Source: Magnetococcales bacterium
Lineage (GTDB): Bacteria; Pseudomonadota; Magnetococcia; Magnetococcales; JADFYX01
Direction of reading: 5' to 3'
DNA: 25,276 nt
Assembly: GCA_015232795.1 (NCBI GenBank)
Contig: JADFYX010000006.1
Location: forward strand, 1 to 25,276
Shown one piece after another: positions 8,288-14,239 of this stretch (the stretch's first letter is position 1; every line of letters starts with the position of its first letter). The position numbers and the translations under genes are program-made. The notes under the pieces were generated by a model, which made no database searches, had not been told where the DNA came from, and worked only from the letters and a program-made list of their open reading frames with translations.

Positions 8288-9307
8288 ATGACAGATGATG
8301 GTGCAAAACAGGATACATCTAACAAGAATGTAAAACTTGCCGAAGAAATTCTCGACCATGCAGAATTTTTGTTAGACAGTACTCTTACCCGTCAACAGAG
8401 AGACCACCTGAGTCGCATTCGTTTGGCTGCTCAAGGTTTGAGTGCTAATCTTAAGGATGAGAACGGCAAAAATACTTTAACAAAAAAAAATGGCTTCAAC
8501 TTATCCCCTGAAGAAGAGATTATTCCTTCTCTACAAGTTCTATTAGCGGAAGACAACCCTTTTACACAAAAATTAATGAGTCGCCTTTTGACTCAGAACA
8601 ACCATACAGTAGATATAACTGCTAATGGTCAAGAAGCTCTAGAAAAATTTATAGAGGGTCAATATGACTTGATAATAATGGATATCGGTATGCCAATACT
8701 CGACGGTATTGAGGCAACAAAAGCCATTCGTAAACACCAAAAAAGTTTAAAAGAGAAAAAAATACCCATTATCGCAGTTACCGCTTTGGTAGGAAAAGAA
8801 GATAAAAAACGTATTCTTGCAGCGGGTATTGATGGCTACCACAGCAAGCCGGTTCGCAGTAAAATCTTGAATCAAGAGATAATCCGAGTTTTAGGTATTA
8901 CTCCCAATGGAAATAAGATGAATAAAGCTAAGAAAGAGACTAAAGAACAACTAGTGAGGCTGGACGTTACTAGCTTGCTAAAAACTGTTGATAACGATTG
9001 GTCTCTTATTCAAGAGATAACTGATCTGTTTTTTACAGATGCTCCAAAGCAGATGGAACGCATAAAAACGGCCATTGAAACTAATGATACAACAGAGCTA
9101 CTTGAGGCTGCCCATAGTCTTAAAGGAGCAGCAGGAGCCTTTGGCGATAGTATAGTTTATGATCTAGCCTACGAGTTGGAACAGTTAGGCAGATCCAACA
9201 CAACTGTTTCGGCTCAAGAGAGCCATACATTACTCAACGAAGCTTTGGCCTCTATGGAGGAAAATCTCCAGACTATTTTGGCTCAAAAAGGAGATTACAA
9301 ATCGTGA
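8288..9307 (+). CDS. REC-Hpt phosphorelay protein with a vestigial kinase dimerisation segment
   Basis: A 339-residue protein. Residues 15-52 (EEILDHAEFLLDSTLTRQQRDHLSRIR and on) resemble the second half of a HisKA dimerisation helix pair but carry no H-box. A receiver follows (about 77-200) with VLLAEDN, Asp132 in LIIMDIGMP and the SKP lysine. A C-terminal Hpt domain (about 225-335) has an intact AAHSLKGAAGAFG motif with His276. No ATPase domain is present, so it cannot autophosphorylate. It likely takes phosphate from the kinase encoded 12 bases upstream and supplies the histidine that the kinase's own Hpt-like tail lacks. It could instead be an adaptor that dimerises with the kinase through the HisKA-like segment. 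It overlaps the next gene by four bases (GTGA). No DNA-binding domain is seen. Confidence 0.9.
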   Translation: MTDDGAKQDTSNKNVKLAEEILDHAEFLLDSTLTRQQRDHLSRIRLAAQGLSANLKDENGKNTLTKKNGFNLSPEEEIIPSLQVLLAEDNPFTQKLMSRLLTQNNHTVDITANGQEALEKFIEGQYDLIIMDIGMPILDGIEATKAIRKHQKSLKEKKIPIIAVTALVGKEDKKRILAAGIDGYHSKPVRSKILNQEIIRVLGITPNGNKMNKAKKETKEQLVRLDVTSLLKTVDNDWSLIQEITDLFFTDAPKQMERIKTAIETNDTTELLEAAHSLKGAAGAFGDSIVYDLAYELEQLGRSNTTVSAQESHTLLNEALASMEENLQTILAQKGDYKS

Positions 9308-10545
9308 AATTGATTCAACCTTTTCCAGGATGGCGACCAAATACCCAACTTGTAGAACAAATTTCAGCACCTCCATATGATGTTCTAAATCGGCAAGAAG
9401 CCAAAGAGTTGGCAAAAAACAGTCCAGACTCATTTTTGCATGTTTCCAAAGCCGAGATCGACCTTGCCGATGATGTCTCCCCTTATGACGATCTAGTCTA
9501 TGAGACAGCAAAAAAGCGGTATATAAGCATGCAACAACGGGGATTACTTAAACAAGACCCGGCTCCATACCTATATTTTTATCGGTTGGTTATGGATGGC
9601 AGAGAGCAACTAGGTTTGGTAGCTGCTGCCTCTGTTAAAGCCTACAACGAAAACCGCATTAAAAAACATGAATATACCCGCCCTACCAAAGAGGATGATA
9701 GAACCAGAATTTCAGAAGCGTTAGGAGCCCACAGTGGCCCGGTATTTTTAACCTATCGCCACACTACCACCATAGACGATATAGCAGCCAACTTTGTAAC
9801 CACACAAACCCCGGTTTATGATTTTACTGCGGATGATGGTATTAAACATACTCTATGGGTGGTTTCAGACGAGGCAACAATTAACAGTCTGGTTGAAGCT
9901 TTTGAGGCACTTCCCTGTCTCTATATAGCAGACGGTCACCATAGATCTGCTGCAGCAGCACGGGTGGCAGCACTAAGGCAAAAACAGGAAACTACCCAAA
10001 ACGGTGAGAGCAGTGCTGACCGTTTTTTAAGTGTAATTTTTCCCGATAACCAGATGCATATCCTAGATTATAACCGGGTAGTTCAAGACTTAAACGGCCT
10101 GAGTAACGAGGAATTTTTAACTGCAATAGCCCAGCAGTTCACCATAACCCCATCCCCCACTCCATTTAAACCGACCCAACCCAACAGTTTTGGGATGTAT
10201 TTTGAAGGTAAATGGTATCAACTAAAACTGGAAGCAGACAAAATTGACCAAAGCAACCCAGTAACCCGCCTGGATGTAAGCTTGCTTAATCAATATCTAT
10301 TAGAACCAATCCTAGGAATTAAAGATCCCAGACGCGACCCAAGAATAGATTTTGTAGGGGGAATACGAGGTCTGCAAGGTCTGGTAGACCGAGTAGATTC
10401 CAAAGAGATGGTAGTAGCCTTCTCCATGTACCCAACCGCCCTGGCCGAACTAATGTCAGTAGCCGACGCAGGCCAAGTTATGCCACCAAAATCAACATGG
10501 TTTGAACCAAAGCTTAGGGATGGGTTGGTGATTCAGGAGATATGA
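9304..10545 (+). CDS. DUF1015 family protein
   Basis: A 413-residue protein starting at GTG, overlapping the REC-Hpt stop by four bases, with a strong ribosome-binding site (AAAAGGAGA, 9286-9294). Family features seen: the N-terminal SAPPYDVLN segment, the charged KHEYTRPTKEDDRTRI stretch (about 120-135), and the hallmark YIADGHHRSAAA around Asp210-His212-His213-Arg214, which looks like a metal- or phosphate-binding site. The C-terminal part carries DPRRDPRIDFVGG and ends near WFEPKLRDGL, as in full-length members. It is soluble, with no signal peptide. No enzymatic activity can be assigned from the sequence. The overlap implies co-expression with the phosphorelay genes, but a functional link is an inference. 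Confidence 0.88.
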   Translation: MKLIQPFPGWRPNTQLVEQISAPPYDVLNRQEAKELAKNSPDSFLHVSKAEIDLADDVSPYDDLVYETAKKRYISMQQRGLLKQDPAPYLYFYRLVMDGREQLGLVAAASVKAYNENRIKKHEYTRPTKEDDRTRISEALGAHSGPVFLTYRHTTTIDDIAANFVTTQTPVYDFTADDGIKHTLWVVSDEATINSLVEAFEALPCLYIADGHHRSAAAARVAALRQKQETTQNGESSADRFLSVIFPDNQMHILDYNRVVQDLNGLSNEEFLTAIAQQFTITPSPTPFKPTQPNSFGMYFEGKWYQLKLEADKIDQSNPVTRLDVSLLNQYLLEPILGIKDPRRDPRIDFVGGIRGLQGLVDRVDSKEMVVAFSMYPTALAELMSVADAGQVMPPKSTWFEPKLRDGLVIQEI

Positions 10546-10624
10546 AAAAGCTACTACCACTATGTGATGGAGCTATAATTTTCTGGACTTCAAATTTGAG
10601 GGATAATAACCCCTCCCTATAACA

Positions 10625-10714
10625 AGTCGTCTAAGGGATTGCAGGGATAATGCTCCAGCAGAAAGTTTTTTTCCTACCATTGAAAACAGAGCTTATTGGT
10701 CAGTATATCTTTAA
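10625..10714 (+). pseudogene. Remnant of an IS3-like transposase C-terminus
   Basis: The frame from 10625 reads SRLRDCRDNAPAESFF and then PTIENRAYWSVYL before TAA at 10712. This matches the region around the last catalytic glutamate of IS3-type DDE transposases, which typically reads like SRxGxCxDNAPxESFFxTLKxE. There is no start codon, the frame is closed upstream (TAA near 10604) and the DD part is absent, so this is a scrap. No inverted repeats or target duplications are visible around it. It lies between the DUF1015 gene and the MqsRA locus. Confidence 0.72.
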
Positions 10715-10722
10715 ACCTATGT

Positions 10723-11121
10723 TTAATGTGGCAAAATCACACTCAACATTTTAGGGTTTTCGTTCAGCACCCGTAACAGGTTGGAGACAGCTTTGCTGAC
10801 AAGAACATCACCTTTTTCATACTTATGAAAAGCGTTCGGACCTCCCCCCAAGATTTCCCCGGCTTTTCGCTGAGAGAGTTTCAACCGTTTTCTAATCTGG
10901 GTAATATACTCAGGCTCCAGAAGGTCATTGGCACGAGCCTTTAAAATATTCAATGCCCGATCAGAAACCGTCATATCACGCCCATCATGCAGAGACTCAC
11001 CACAAGCACAGTACCAGCCGGGAAGCTCTATCGTTGCAGTAAATTTTTCATATCGCAACTCGGTGGAACGGGTCTGCCGCTCCATCTGCTTTTCGCACTC
11101 CGGGCAACTTGGAATATCCAT
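10723..11121 (-). CDS. mqsA: MqsA-type antitoxin
   Basis: About 132 residues, close to the family's usual length. An N-terminal zinc-ribbon-like part has CPEC near the start and CAC about 30 residues on. The C-terminal helix-turn-helix reads LSQRKAGEILGGGPNAFHKYEKG, very like the MqsA/YgiT pattern. MqsA binds and neutralises the MqsR ribonuclease and represses its own operon through palindromes. The start at 11121 is chosen because AAGGAG then lies about seven bases upstream; an ATG six bases earlier (11127) sits only two bases from that site. The 11127 ATG overlaps the stop of the corrected mqsR frame. The antitoxin is intact although its toxin partner is frameshifted; it may survive as an autorepressor. 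Confidence 0.88.
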   Translation of the reverse strand: MDIPSCPECEKQMERQTRSTELRYEKFTATIELPGWYCACGESLHDGRDMTVSDRALNILKARANDLLEPEYITQIRKRLKLSQRKAGEILGGGPNAFHKYEKGDVLVSKAVSNLLRVLNENPKMLSVILPH

Positions 11122-11123
11122 TA

Positions 11124-11430
11124 TCATTTCTCCTTGAATGACAACAACCTGAACTCTGTCACAACATCAGCCGTATATTTCACATAAAGAACCATTCCTG
11201 CAATCGGGACATGGTAAACATCCTGCCTATACACGGTGGTTGGCATTGGATGTCAGGGACTTTTGAAAGTGCCGTCTATCCATCTTTTGAATGGTATTCA
11301 CAATTTCATTACGGCCAAACCCCAATGAAAATGCCGTTCTTAACGCTGAACCAGTTACGTTGAGCTTTCCAACCGATGAAAAAGCGGTTTTAAAAGCGTT
11401 CAGATCATAGGTTGGTTTCTTTTTTTCCAC
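11124..11430 (-). pseudogene. mqsR: Frameshifted MqsR-type toxin
   Basis: From GTG at 11430 the frame reads VEKKKPTYDLNAF and runs to NHRV, then stops at TAG (11227-11229). Removing one A (minus strand, position 11228) restores the family sequence at once: NHRV continues WQDVYHVPIAGMVLYVKYTA and ends LLSFKEK, with TGA at 11124-11126 overlapping the first mqsA ATG. The corrected protein would be about 101 residues; E. coli MqsR has 98. MqsR is a GCU-specific mRNA interferase whose C-terminal strands carry catalytic residues, so the truncated 67-residue product should be inactive. The extra base is not in a homopolymer, so a basecalling slip is less likely, though not excluded. No slippery heptamer for programmed frameshifting is visible. 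Confidence 0.85.
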
Positions 11431-11436
11431 GCCTCT

Positions 11437-11466
11437 ATTTTGCAACCATAATGGTTGCAATGTCAA
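11437..11466 (-). promoter_or_regulatory. Candidate MqsRA promoter with a palindromic operator
   Basis: Bases 11440-11460 form a perfect 21-bp palindrome: arms TTGCAACCAT and ATGGTTGCAA around one central base. On the minus strand a consensus TTGACA (11461-11466) abuts it, and CAAAAT (11437-11442) could be the -10 with an 18-bp spacer, so the palindrome fills the spacer. MqsA-type antitoxins bind such palindromes in their own promoters. The toxin GTG lies seven bases past the -10, which would make the transcript nearly leaderless. No proper ribosome-binding site is seen before that GTG. Confidence 0.72.
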
Positions 11467-11768
11467 TAGCAGATTTTAAGAGCCTGTATGTTGAGAAACA
11501 AACTCCACCACGTTATCACTTATCTGGCCGAATATGACCTCCTTAGGTTGAAATAGTTTTAAACACTAATAAACCTAGTCAAAGATGAACAACCAATCAA
11601 ATATTTTGGCCTATGGTTTCGGCTTAACGGCTACACGGTTCAAAATTTCTTCATAAACCTCTACTTTAGTATCAATACCAGCCTCAATAGAGATAGCGAT
11701 TCCGTAACTTCAGTTAAACATTTCTGTTTTTTAACATTTATTCGATTTATTATTTTGGTTTCTCACAT

Positions 11769-11936
11769 CTACATAAAAAACTTTAACAGCCGCCACTTAC
11801 CAGCAATAACTATAAAATCTTTACTATAAGACTCAAGGTCATCTTGCATAGTATCTTGACCGAATCGAACATATAATTGTGTAGTAGAAACATTACAGTG
11901 ATTTAGAGCAATACCAATCAGGTACAGAAAACTTCC
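11769..11936 (-). pseudogene. Remnant of a tyrosine recombinase (phage-type integrase) C-terminus
   Basis: The minus-strand frame reads LYLIGIALNHCNVSTTQLYV then RFGQDTMQDDLESYSKDFIV before TAG at 11769-11771. This fits the end of phage-type integrases: LNH corresponds to the LGH box, and the tyrosine in STTQLYVR sits where the catalytic tyrosine belongs. A TGA closes the frame just upstream, and the rest of the catalytic domain is missing. No att-like direct repeat or tRNA was recognised nearby. Confidence 0.75.
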
Positions 11937-11967
11937 TCAGTATTTTGGCCCTTGCTGGGAGCAGATG

Positions 11968-11997
11968 TAGACAAAACAGAGCATTGCATATTAGTAT
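11968..11997 (+). promoter_or_regulatory. Candidate promoter of the cobalamin riboswitch transcript
   Basis: TAGACA (11968-11973) and TAGTAT (11992-11997) are separated by 18 bp. This would start transcription near 12004, just before the first conserved riboswitch stem strand at 12011. The position fits better than the sequence does. Confidence 0.4.
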
Positions 11998-12004
11998 GTT
12001 GAAC

Positions 12005-12140
12005 ATTCCTGACCAAATATGGGAACCCGGTGGGAATCCGGGACTGTCGCGCAGCGGTGATGGGGAAGGTTGATGTGGTAGATCTTTACACCATGTTGAT
12101 TACCCAAAGTCCGAAACCAATTGGTCTGGTTCCGTCGAGC
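12005..12140 (+). promoter_or_regulatory. Cobalamin riboswitch aptamer
   Basis: The conserved core is clear: GGGAACCCGGTGGGAATC followed by CGGGACTGTCGCGCAGCGGT, and the 3' strand AGTCCGAAACC near 12109-12119. GACCAA (12011-12016) can pair with TTGGTC (12121-12126) as a closing stem. I cannot see a good match to the GCCACTG form of the B12 box, so the peripheral part may be a variant. It precedes cobalt-transport genes, where such switches shut expression off when adenosylcobalamin or another cobalamin is abundant. Confidence 0.88.
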
Positions 12141-12149
12141 CTTCGCACG

Positions 12150-12191
12150 AGAGGTTCACCGGGGTTGCGCCTCTTTTTGCAACCTTCTTTT
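12150..12191 (+). terminator. Riboswitch expression platform with overlapping terminator-like hairpins
   Basis: AGAGG (12150-12154) can pair with CCTCT (12170-12174), which runs directly into a T-stretch to 12178. An alternative stem, GGTTGC (12163-12168) with GCAACC (12179-12184), is followed by TTCTTTT to 12191. The two overlap and cannot form together. Either may act as a terminator or anti-terminator. The 5-bp stem with a 15-base loop is weak alone. Confidence 0.5.
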
Positions 12192-12203
12192 CCGGCTTGA
12201 TTT

Positions 12204-12249
12204 CCTCTTGCGCAATATCTCGGCATACATCACTCTCGCGCAAAAGAGG
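12204..12249 (+). promoter_or_regulatory. Hairpin sequestering the cbiM ribosome-binding site
   Basis: CCTCTTGCGC (12204-12213) is complementary to GCGCAAAAGAGG (12238-12249) apart from a two-A bulge. The second arm contains AGAGG of the cbiM ribosome-binding site, seven bases before the ATG at 12258. Formation would block translation initiation, the usual mode of cobalamin switches in Gram-negative bacteria. Confidence 0.6.
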
Positions 12250-12257
12250 TAATAGTT

Positions 12258-12878
12258 ATGCATGTTGTCGATGGCGTTTTATCAGTACCAGTTCTTGCCC
12301 TTGGGGGTTTGGCTGCTGTTGGTGGAATCACTCTAGGTCTAAAACAGGTGACAGCGGAGCAGATACCACGTGTAGCCATGTTGAGTGCCGCTTCATTTTT
12401 AATCACCCTTATTCATATTCCCATTGGCCCCTCTAGTGTACATATGGTCCTCAACGGCATAATTGGGCTATTACTGGGATGGGCTGCTTTTCCTGTTTTT
12501 TTAGTAGGGCTTTTGTTGGATGCTATTTTTCTGGGTTTCGGGGGGTTGTTGTCCCTTGGGGTTAACCTAAGCCTAATGGCACTACCTGCTGTAGCTGTGC
12601 ATTATCTCTTTATTTCTAAACTTACAAATAGCCAGCGTCCATTTTTGTGGGGAGCTTTTGGGGGAGGTTTAGCTATTGCTTCTACCGGAGTATTAGCTGC
12701 TCTGGCATTGGGATACAGCAGTGATGCCTTTTTACCTGCTGCTAAAGTTGTACTTTTAAGCCACCTTCCCCTCGTAGGAATGGAAGCATTTGTGAGTGGA
12801 TCTGCCATAGCCCTTATGAGCAGAGTAAAACCTGAACTGTTTAACCCCATACCACAACCCCAAAAGAGCACAGTATGA
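12258..12878 (+). CDS. cbiM: CbiM-type cobalt transport substrate-binding membrane protein
   Basis: A 206-residue hydrophobic protein, the substrate-specific component of an ECF cobalt importer. It begins MHVVDGVLS, keeping His2, which coordinates the metal together with the N-terminus in CbiM/NikM proteins (family usual: MHIPDGFLS). A second histidine-bearing motif, HIPIGPSSVHMVLNG, near residues 54-68 matches the conserved GGTSxH region. About six membrane helices follow. The length is that of a stand-alone CbiM without the C-terminal CbiN-like extension. The start has AGAGGT seven bases upstream, inside a leader hairpin controlled by the cobalamin riboswitch. It overlaps cbiQ by four bases (ATGA). 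The riboswitch context supports cobalt over nickel. Confidence 0.9.
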   Translation: MHVVDGVLSVPVLALGGLAAVGGITLGLKQVTAEQIPRVAMLSAASFLITLIHIPIGPSSVHMVLNGIIGLLLGWAAFPVFLVGLLLDAIFLGFGGLLSLGVNLSLMALPAVAVHYLFISKLTNSQRPFLWGAFGGGLAIASTGVLAALALGYSSDAFLPAAKVVLLSHLPLVGMEAFVSGSAIALMSRVKPELFNPIPQPQKSTV

Positions 12879-13591
12879 GTGCAGTTGCTCCAAGAGTTCG
12901 CTTGCTTTGCTCTTTAATATTTGCCTTGCTTACTATCGCATGCTCTAGGCTGGATATCTTAACAAGCTTACTGTTTTTTGCTACAATGTTGGCTTGGTTT
13001 GCCCGTTTGCCAGTAATTGGCACAATAAAAAAACTCCTGGTTATGGATGGCTTTATCATGATTCTTCTGGTAACCCTTCCCTTTTCCACCCCTGGAACCC
13101 ATTGGTTTATTTTTGCTGGAATGGAAGCATCACAGGAGGGAGGACGACACTCTGCCCAGATCATCCTTACCGCCAACGCCATTATGTTAAGTTTTTTGGC
13201 GTTGGTGGCAAGTATGAACCCCTCTGATATCGCCCGTAGTTTAGGAGAGCTAGGATGTAGTGAAAAAATTGTCCAGTTATTACTTTTTACCATCCGCTAC
13301 ATAGAGACACTCAAGAGAGAGTTCCAGCGTCTGCGCAGAGCCATGAAAGCAAGGGCATTTCGCCCCCAGAGTAACCTGCACACCTGGCGCAGTTACGGTT
13401 ATTTGACAGGAATGCTACTTATACGTAGCCTAGACAGGGCTGATCGGGTATTGGCAGCCATGAAATGTCGTGGCTTTCACGGTAGTTTTCCCGCAACAAA
13501 AACAGAGACAGGCTTGACCATTGCTGATGGCCTGTTTATGTTGTGGTTTTCTCTGTTTGGTTTGACAATTTTGGTTTGGCAATGGGGCTGA
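12875..13591 (+). CDS. cbiQ: CbiQ-type transmembrane component of ECF cobalt importer
   Basis: A 238-residue membrane protein of the EcfT/CbiQ family, which couples ATP hydrolysis to the substrate-binding subunit. Hydrophobic helices lie near residues 8-45, 55-70, 95-112 and 215-236. The two coupling-helix signatures with Ala-Arg/Cys-Arg-Gly cores are present: RRAMKARAFRP (about 154-164) and AAMKCRGFHG (about 193-202); these dock onto the ATPase. It starts within the cbiM stop (ATGA) and overlaps cbiO by ten bases, so the three subunits are likely made together. No cbiN reading frame lies between cbiM and cbiQ. Confidence 0.9.
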   Translation: MSAVAPRVRLLCSLIFALLTIACSRLDILTSLLFFATMLAWFARLPVIGTIKKLLVMDGFIMILLVTLPFSTPGTHWFIFAGMEASQEGGRHSAQIILTANAIMLSFLALVASMNPSDIARSLGELGCSEKIVQLLLFTIRYIETLKREFQRLRRAMKARAFRPQSNLHTWRSYGYLTGMLLIRSLDRADRVLAAMKCRGFHGSFPATKTETGLTIADGLFMLWFSLFGLTILVWQWG

Positions 13592-14214
13592 TTAAACTTA
13601 AAGATGTCTCTTTCTCCTATCACCCAGACAATCCCGTACTGTCAGGTTTAAACTTTGAGATTTTAGATAGAGAGCGGGTGGCTCTCACTGGTCCCAACGG
13701 CTCAGGAAAAAGTACAATTTTACATCTGATAGTGGGTCTTTTACTTCCTGATAAAGGGGTAATAGAGGCATTTGGTAGAGAACGCAAAAGCCAAAAAGAT
13801 TTTTATGAAGTACGGGAACGTGCTGGTCTGCTTTTTCAAGATGCCGATGATCAACTTTTTTCACCCACAGTTATTGAGGATGTCAGGTTTGGCCCTCTAA
13901 ACAAGGGTTTGAGCAAAACCCAGGCCGATATAAAAGCCCATGAAGCTCTTAAACTGGTTGGACTGTTAGGTTTTGAGGATCGTGTTGCCCACAAACTCTC
14001 TGGTGGGGAAAAACAGCTAATAGCTCTTGCATCTGTATTAGCTATGGAGCCAGAGGTCCTGTTATTGGACGAACCAACTGCTGGCCTCGACCAAAAAGCT
14101 TTTGACAAGCTGGTTGGGGTTTTAAAAGAGCTGCCCCAATCCATGGTAATAATCTCCCATGATCAAACCTTTTTAAAAGAGCTGGCTACTCGTACAGTTA
14201 TCTTATCATCTTAG
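13582..14214 (+). CDS. cbiO: CbiO-type ATPase of ECF cobalt importer
   Basis: A 210-residue ABC ATPase that powers cobalt uptake. Walker A is GPNGSGKST (37-45), the Q-loop lies in LLFQDADDQLFSPTV, the signature is LSGGEKQ, Walker B is VLLLDEPT and the H-loop is ISHD. QDADDQLFSPTV is typical of the ECF/CbiO subgroup. The start ATG at 13582 is chosen because MGLIKLKDVSFSY matches the family N-terminus; an in-frame ATG at 13543 would add 13 residues read over cbiQ. The protein is shorter than many CbiO proteins (about 240-280), ending soon after the H-loop with TRTVILSS, so the usual C-terminal tail is missing. It is the last gene of the riboswitch operon and converges on the SGNH gene. Confidence 0.9.
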   Translation: MGLIKLKDVSFSYHPDNPVLSGLNFEILDRERVALTGPNGSGKSTILHLIVGLLLPDKGVIEAFGRERKSQKDFYEVRERAGLLFQDADDQLFSPTVIEDVRFGPLNKGLSKTQADIKAHEALKLVGLLGFEDRVAHKLSGGEKQLIALASVLAMEPEVLLLDEPTAGLDQKAFDKLVGVLKELPQSMVIISHDQTFLKELATRTVILSS

Positions 14215-14239
14215 TTATCAATAAATTAAGAGGACATGC

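Larger units (their letters stand above)
11467..12000. other. Accessory intergenic region with decayed coding scraps
   Basis: More than 500 bases hold no intact gene. Besides the integrase scrap at 11769-11936, the minus strand has one coding-like stretch at 11611-11709. It reads SYGIAISIEAGIDTKVEVY and then EEILNRVAVKPKP to a stop, is closed by TGA upstream and has no start codon. I do not recognise its family. The right end carries the promoter of the riboswitch transcript. Confidence 0.5.

Noticed and set aside
10598..10615. GAGGG/CCCTC hairpin behind the DUF1015 gene as a terminator
   Set aside because: A 5-bp stem with an 8-base loop and no T-run on either strand; too weak to call.
10542..10622. 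26-codon frame starting in the DUF1015 stop (MKKLLPLCDGAIIF)
   Set aside because: It has an ATGA overlap but no separate ribosome-binding site and no recognisable protein character, and it leads straight into transposase debris.
11220..11235. Programmed frameshift rescuing MqsR
   Set aside because: The junction GTATAGGCAGG has no slippery heptamer or obvious stimulatory element; a plain one-base insertion is simpler.
11488..11556. Plus-strand frame MLRNKLHHVITYLAEYDLL
   Set aside because: Only 22 codons with no ribosome-binding site and no recognised family; likely chance within decayed DNA.
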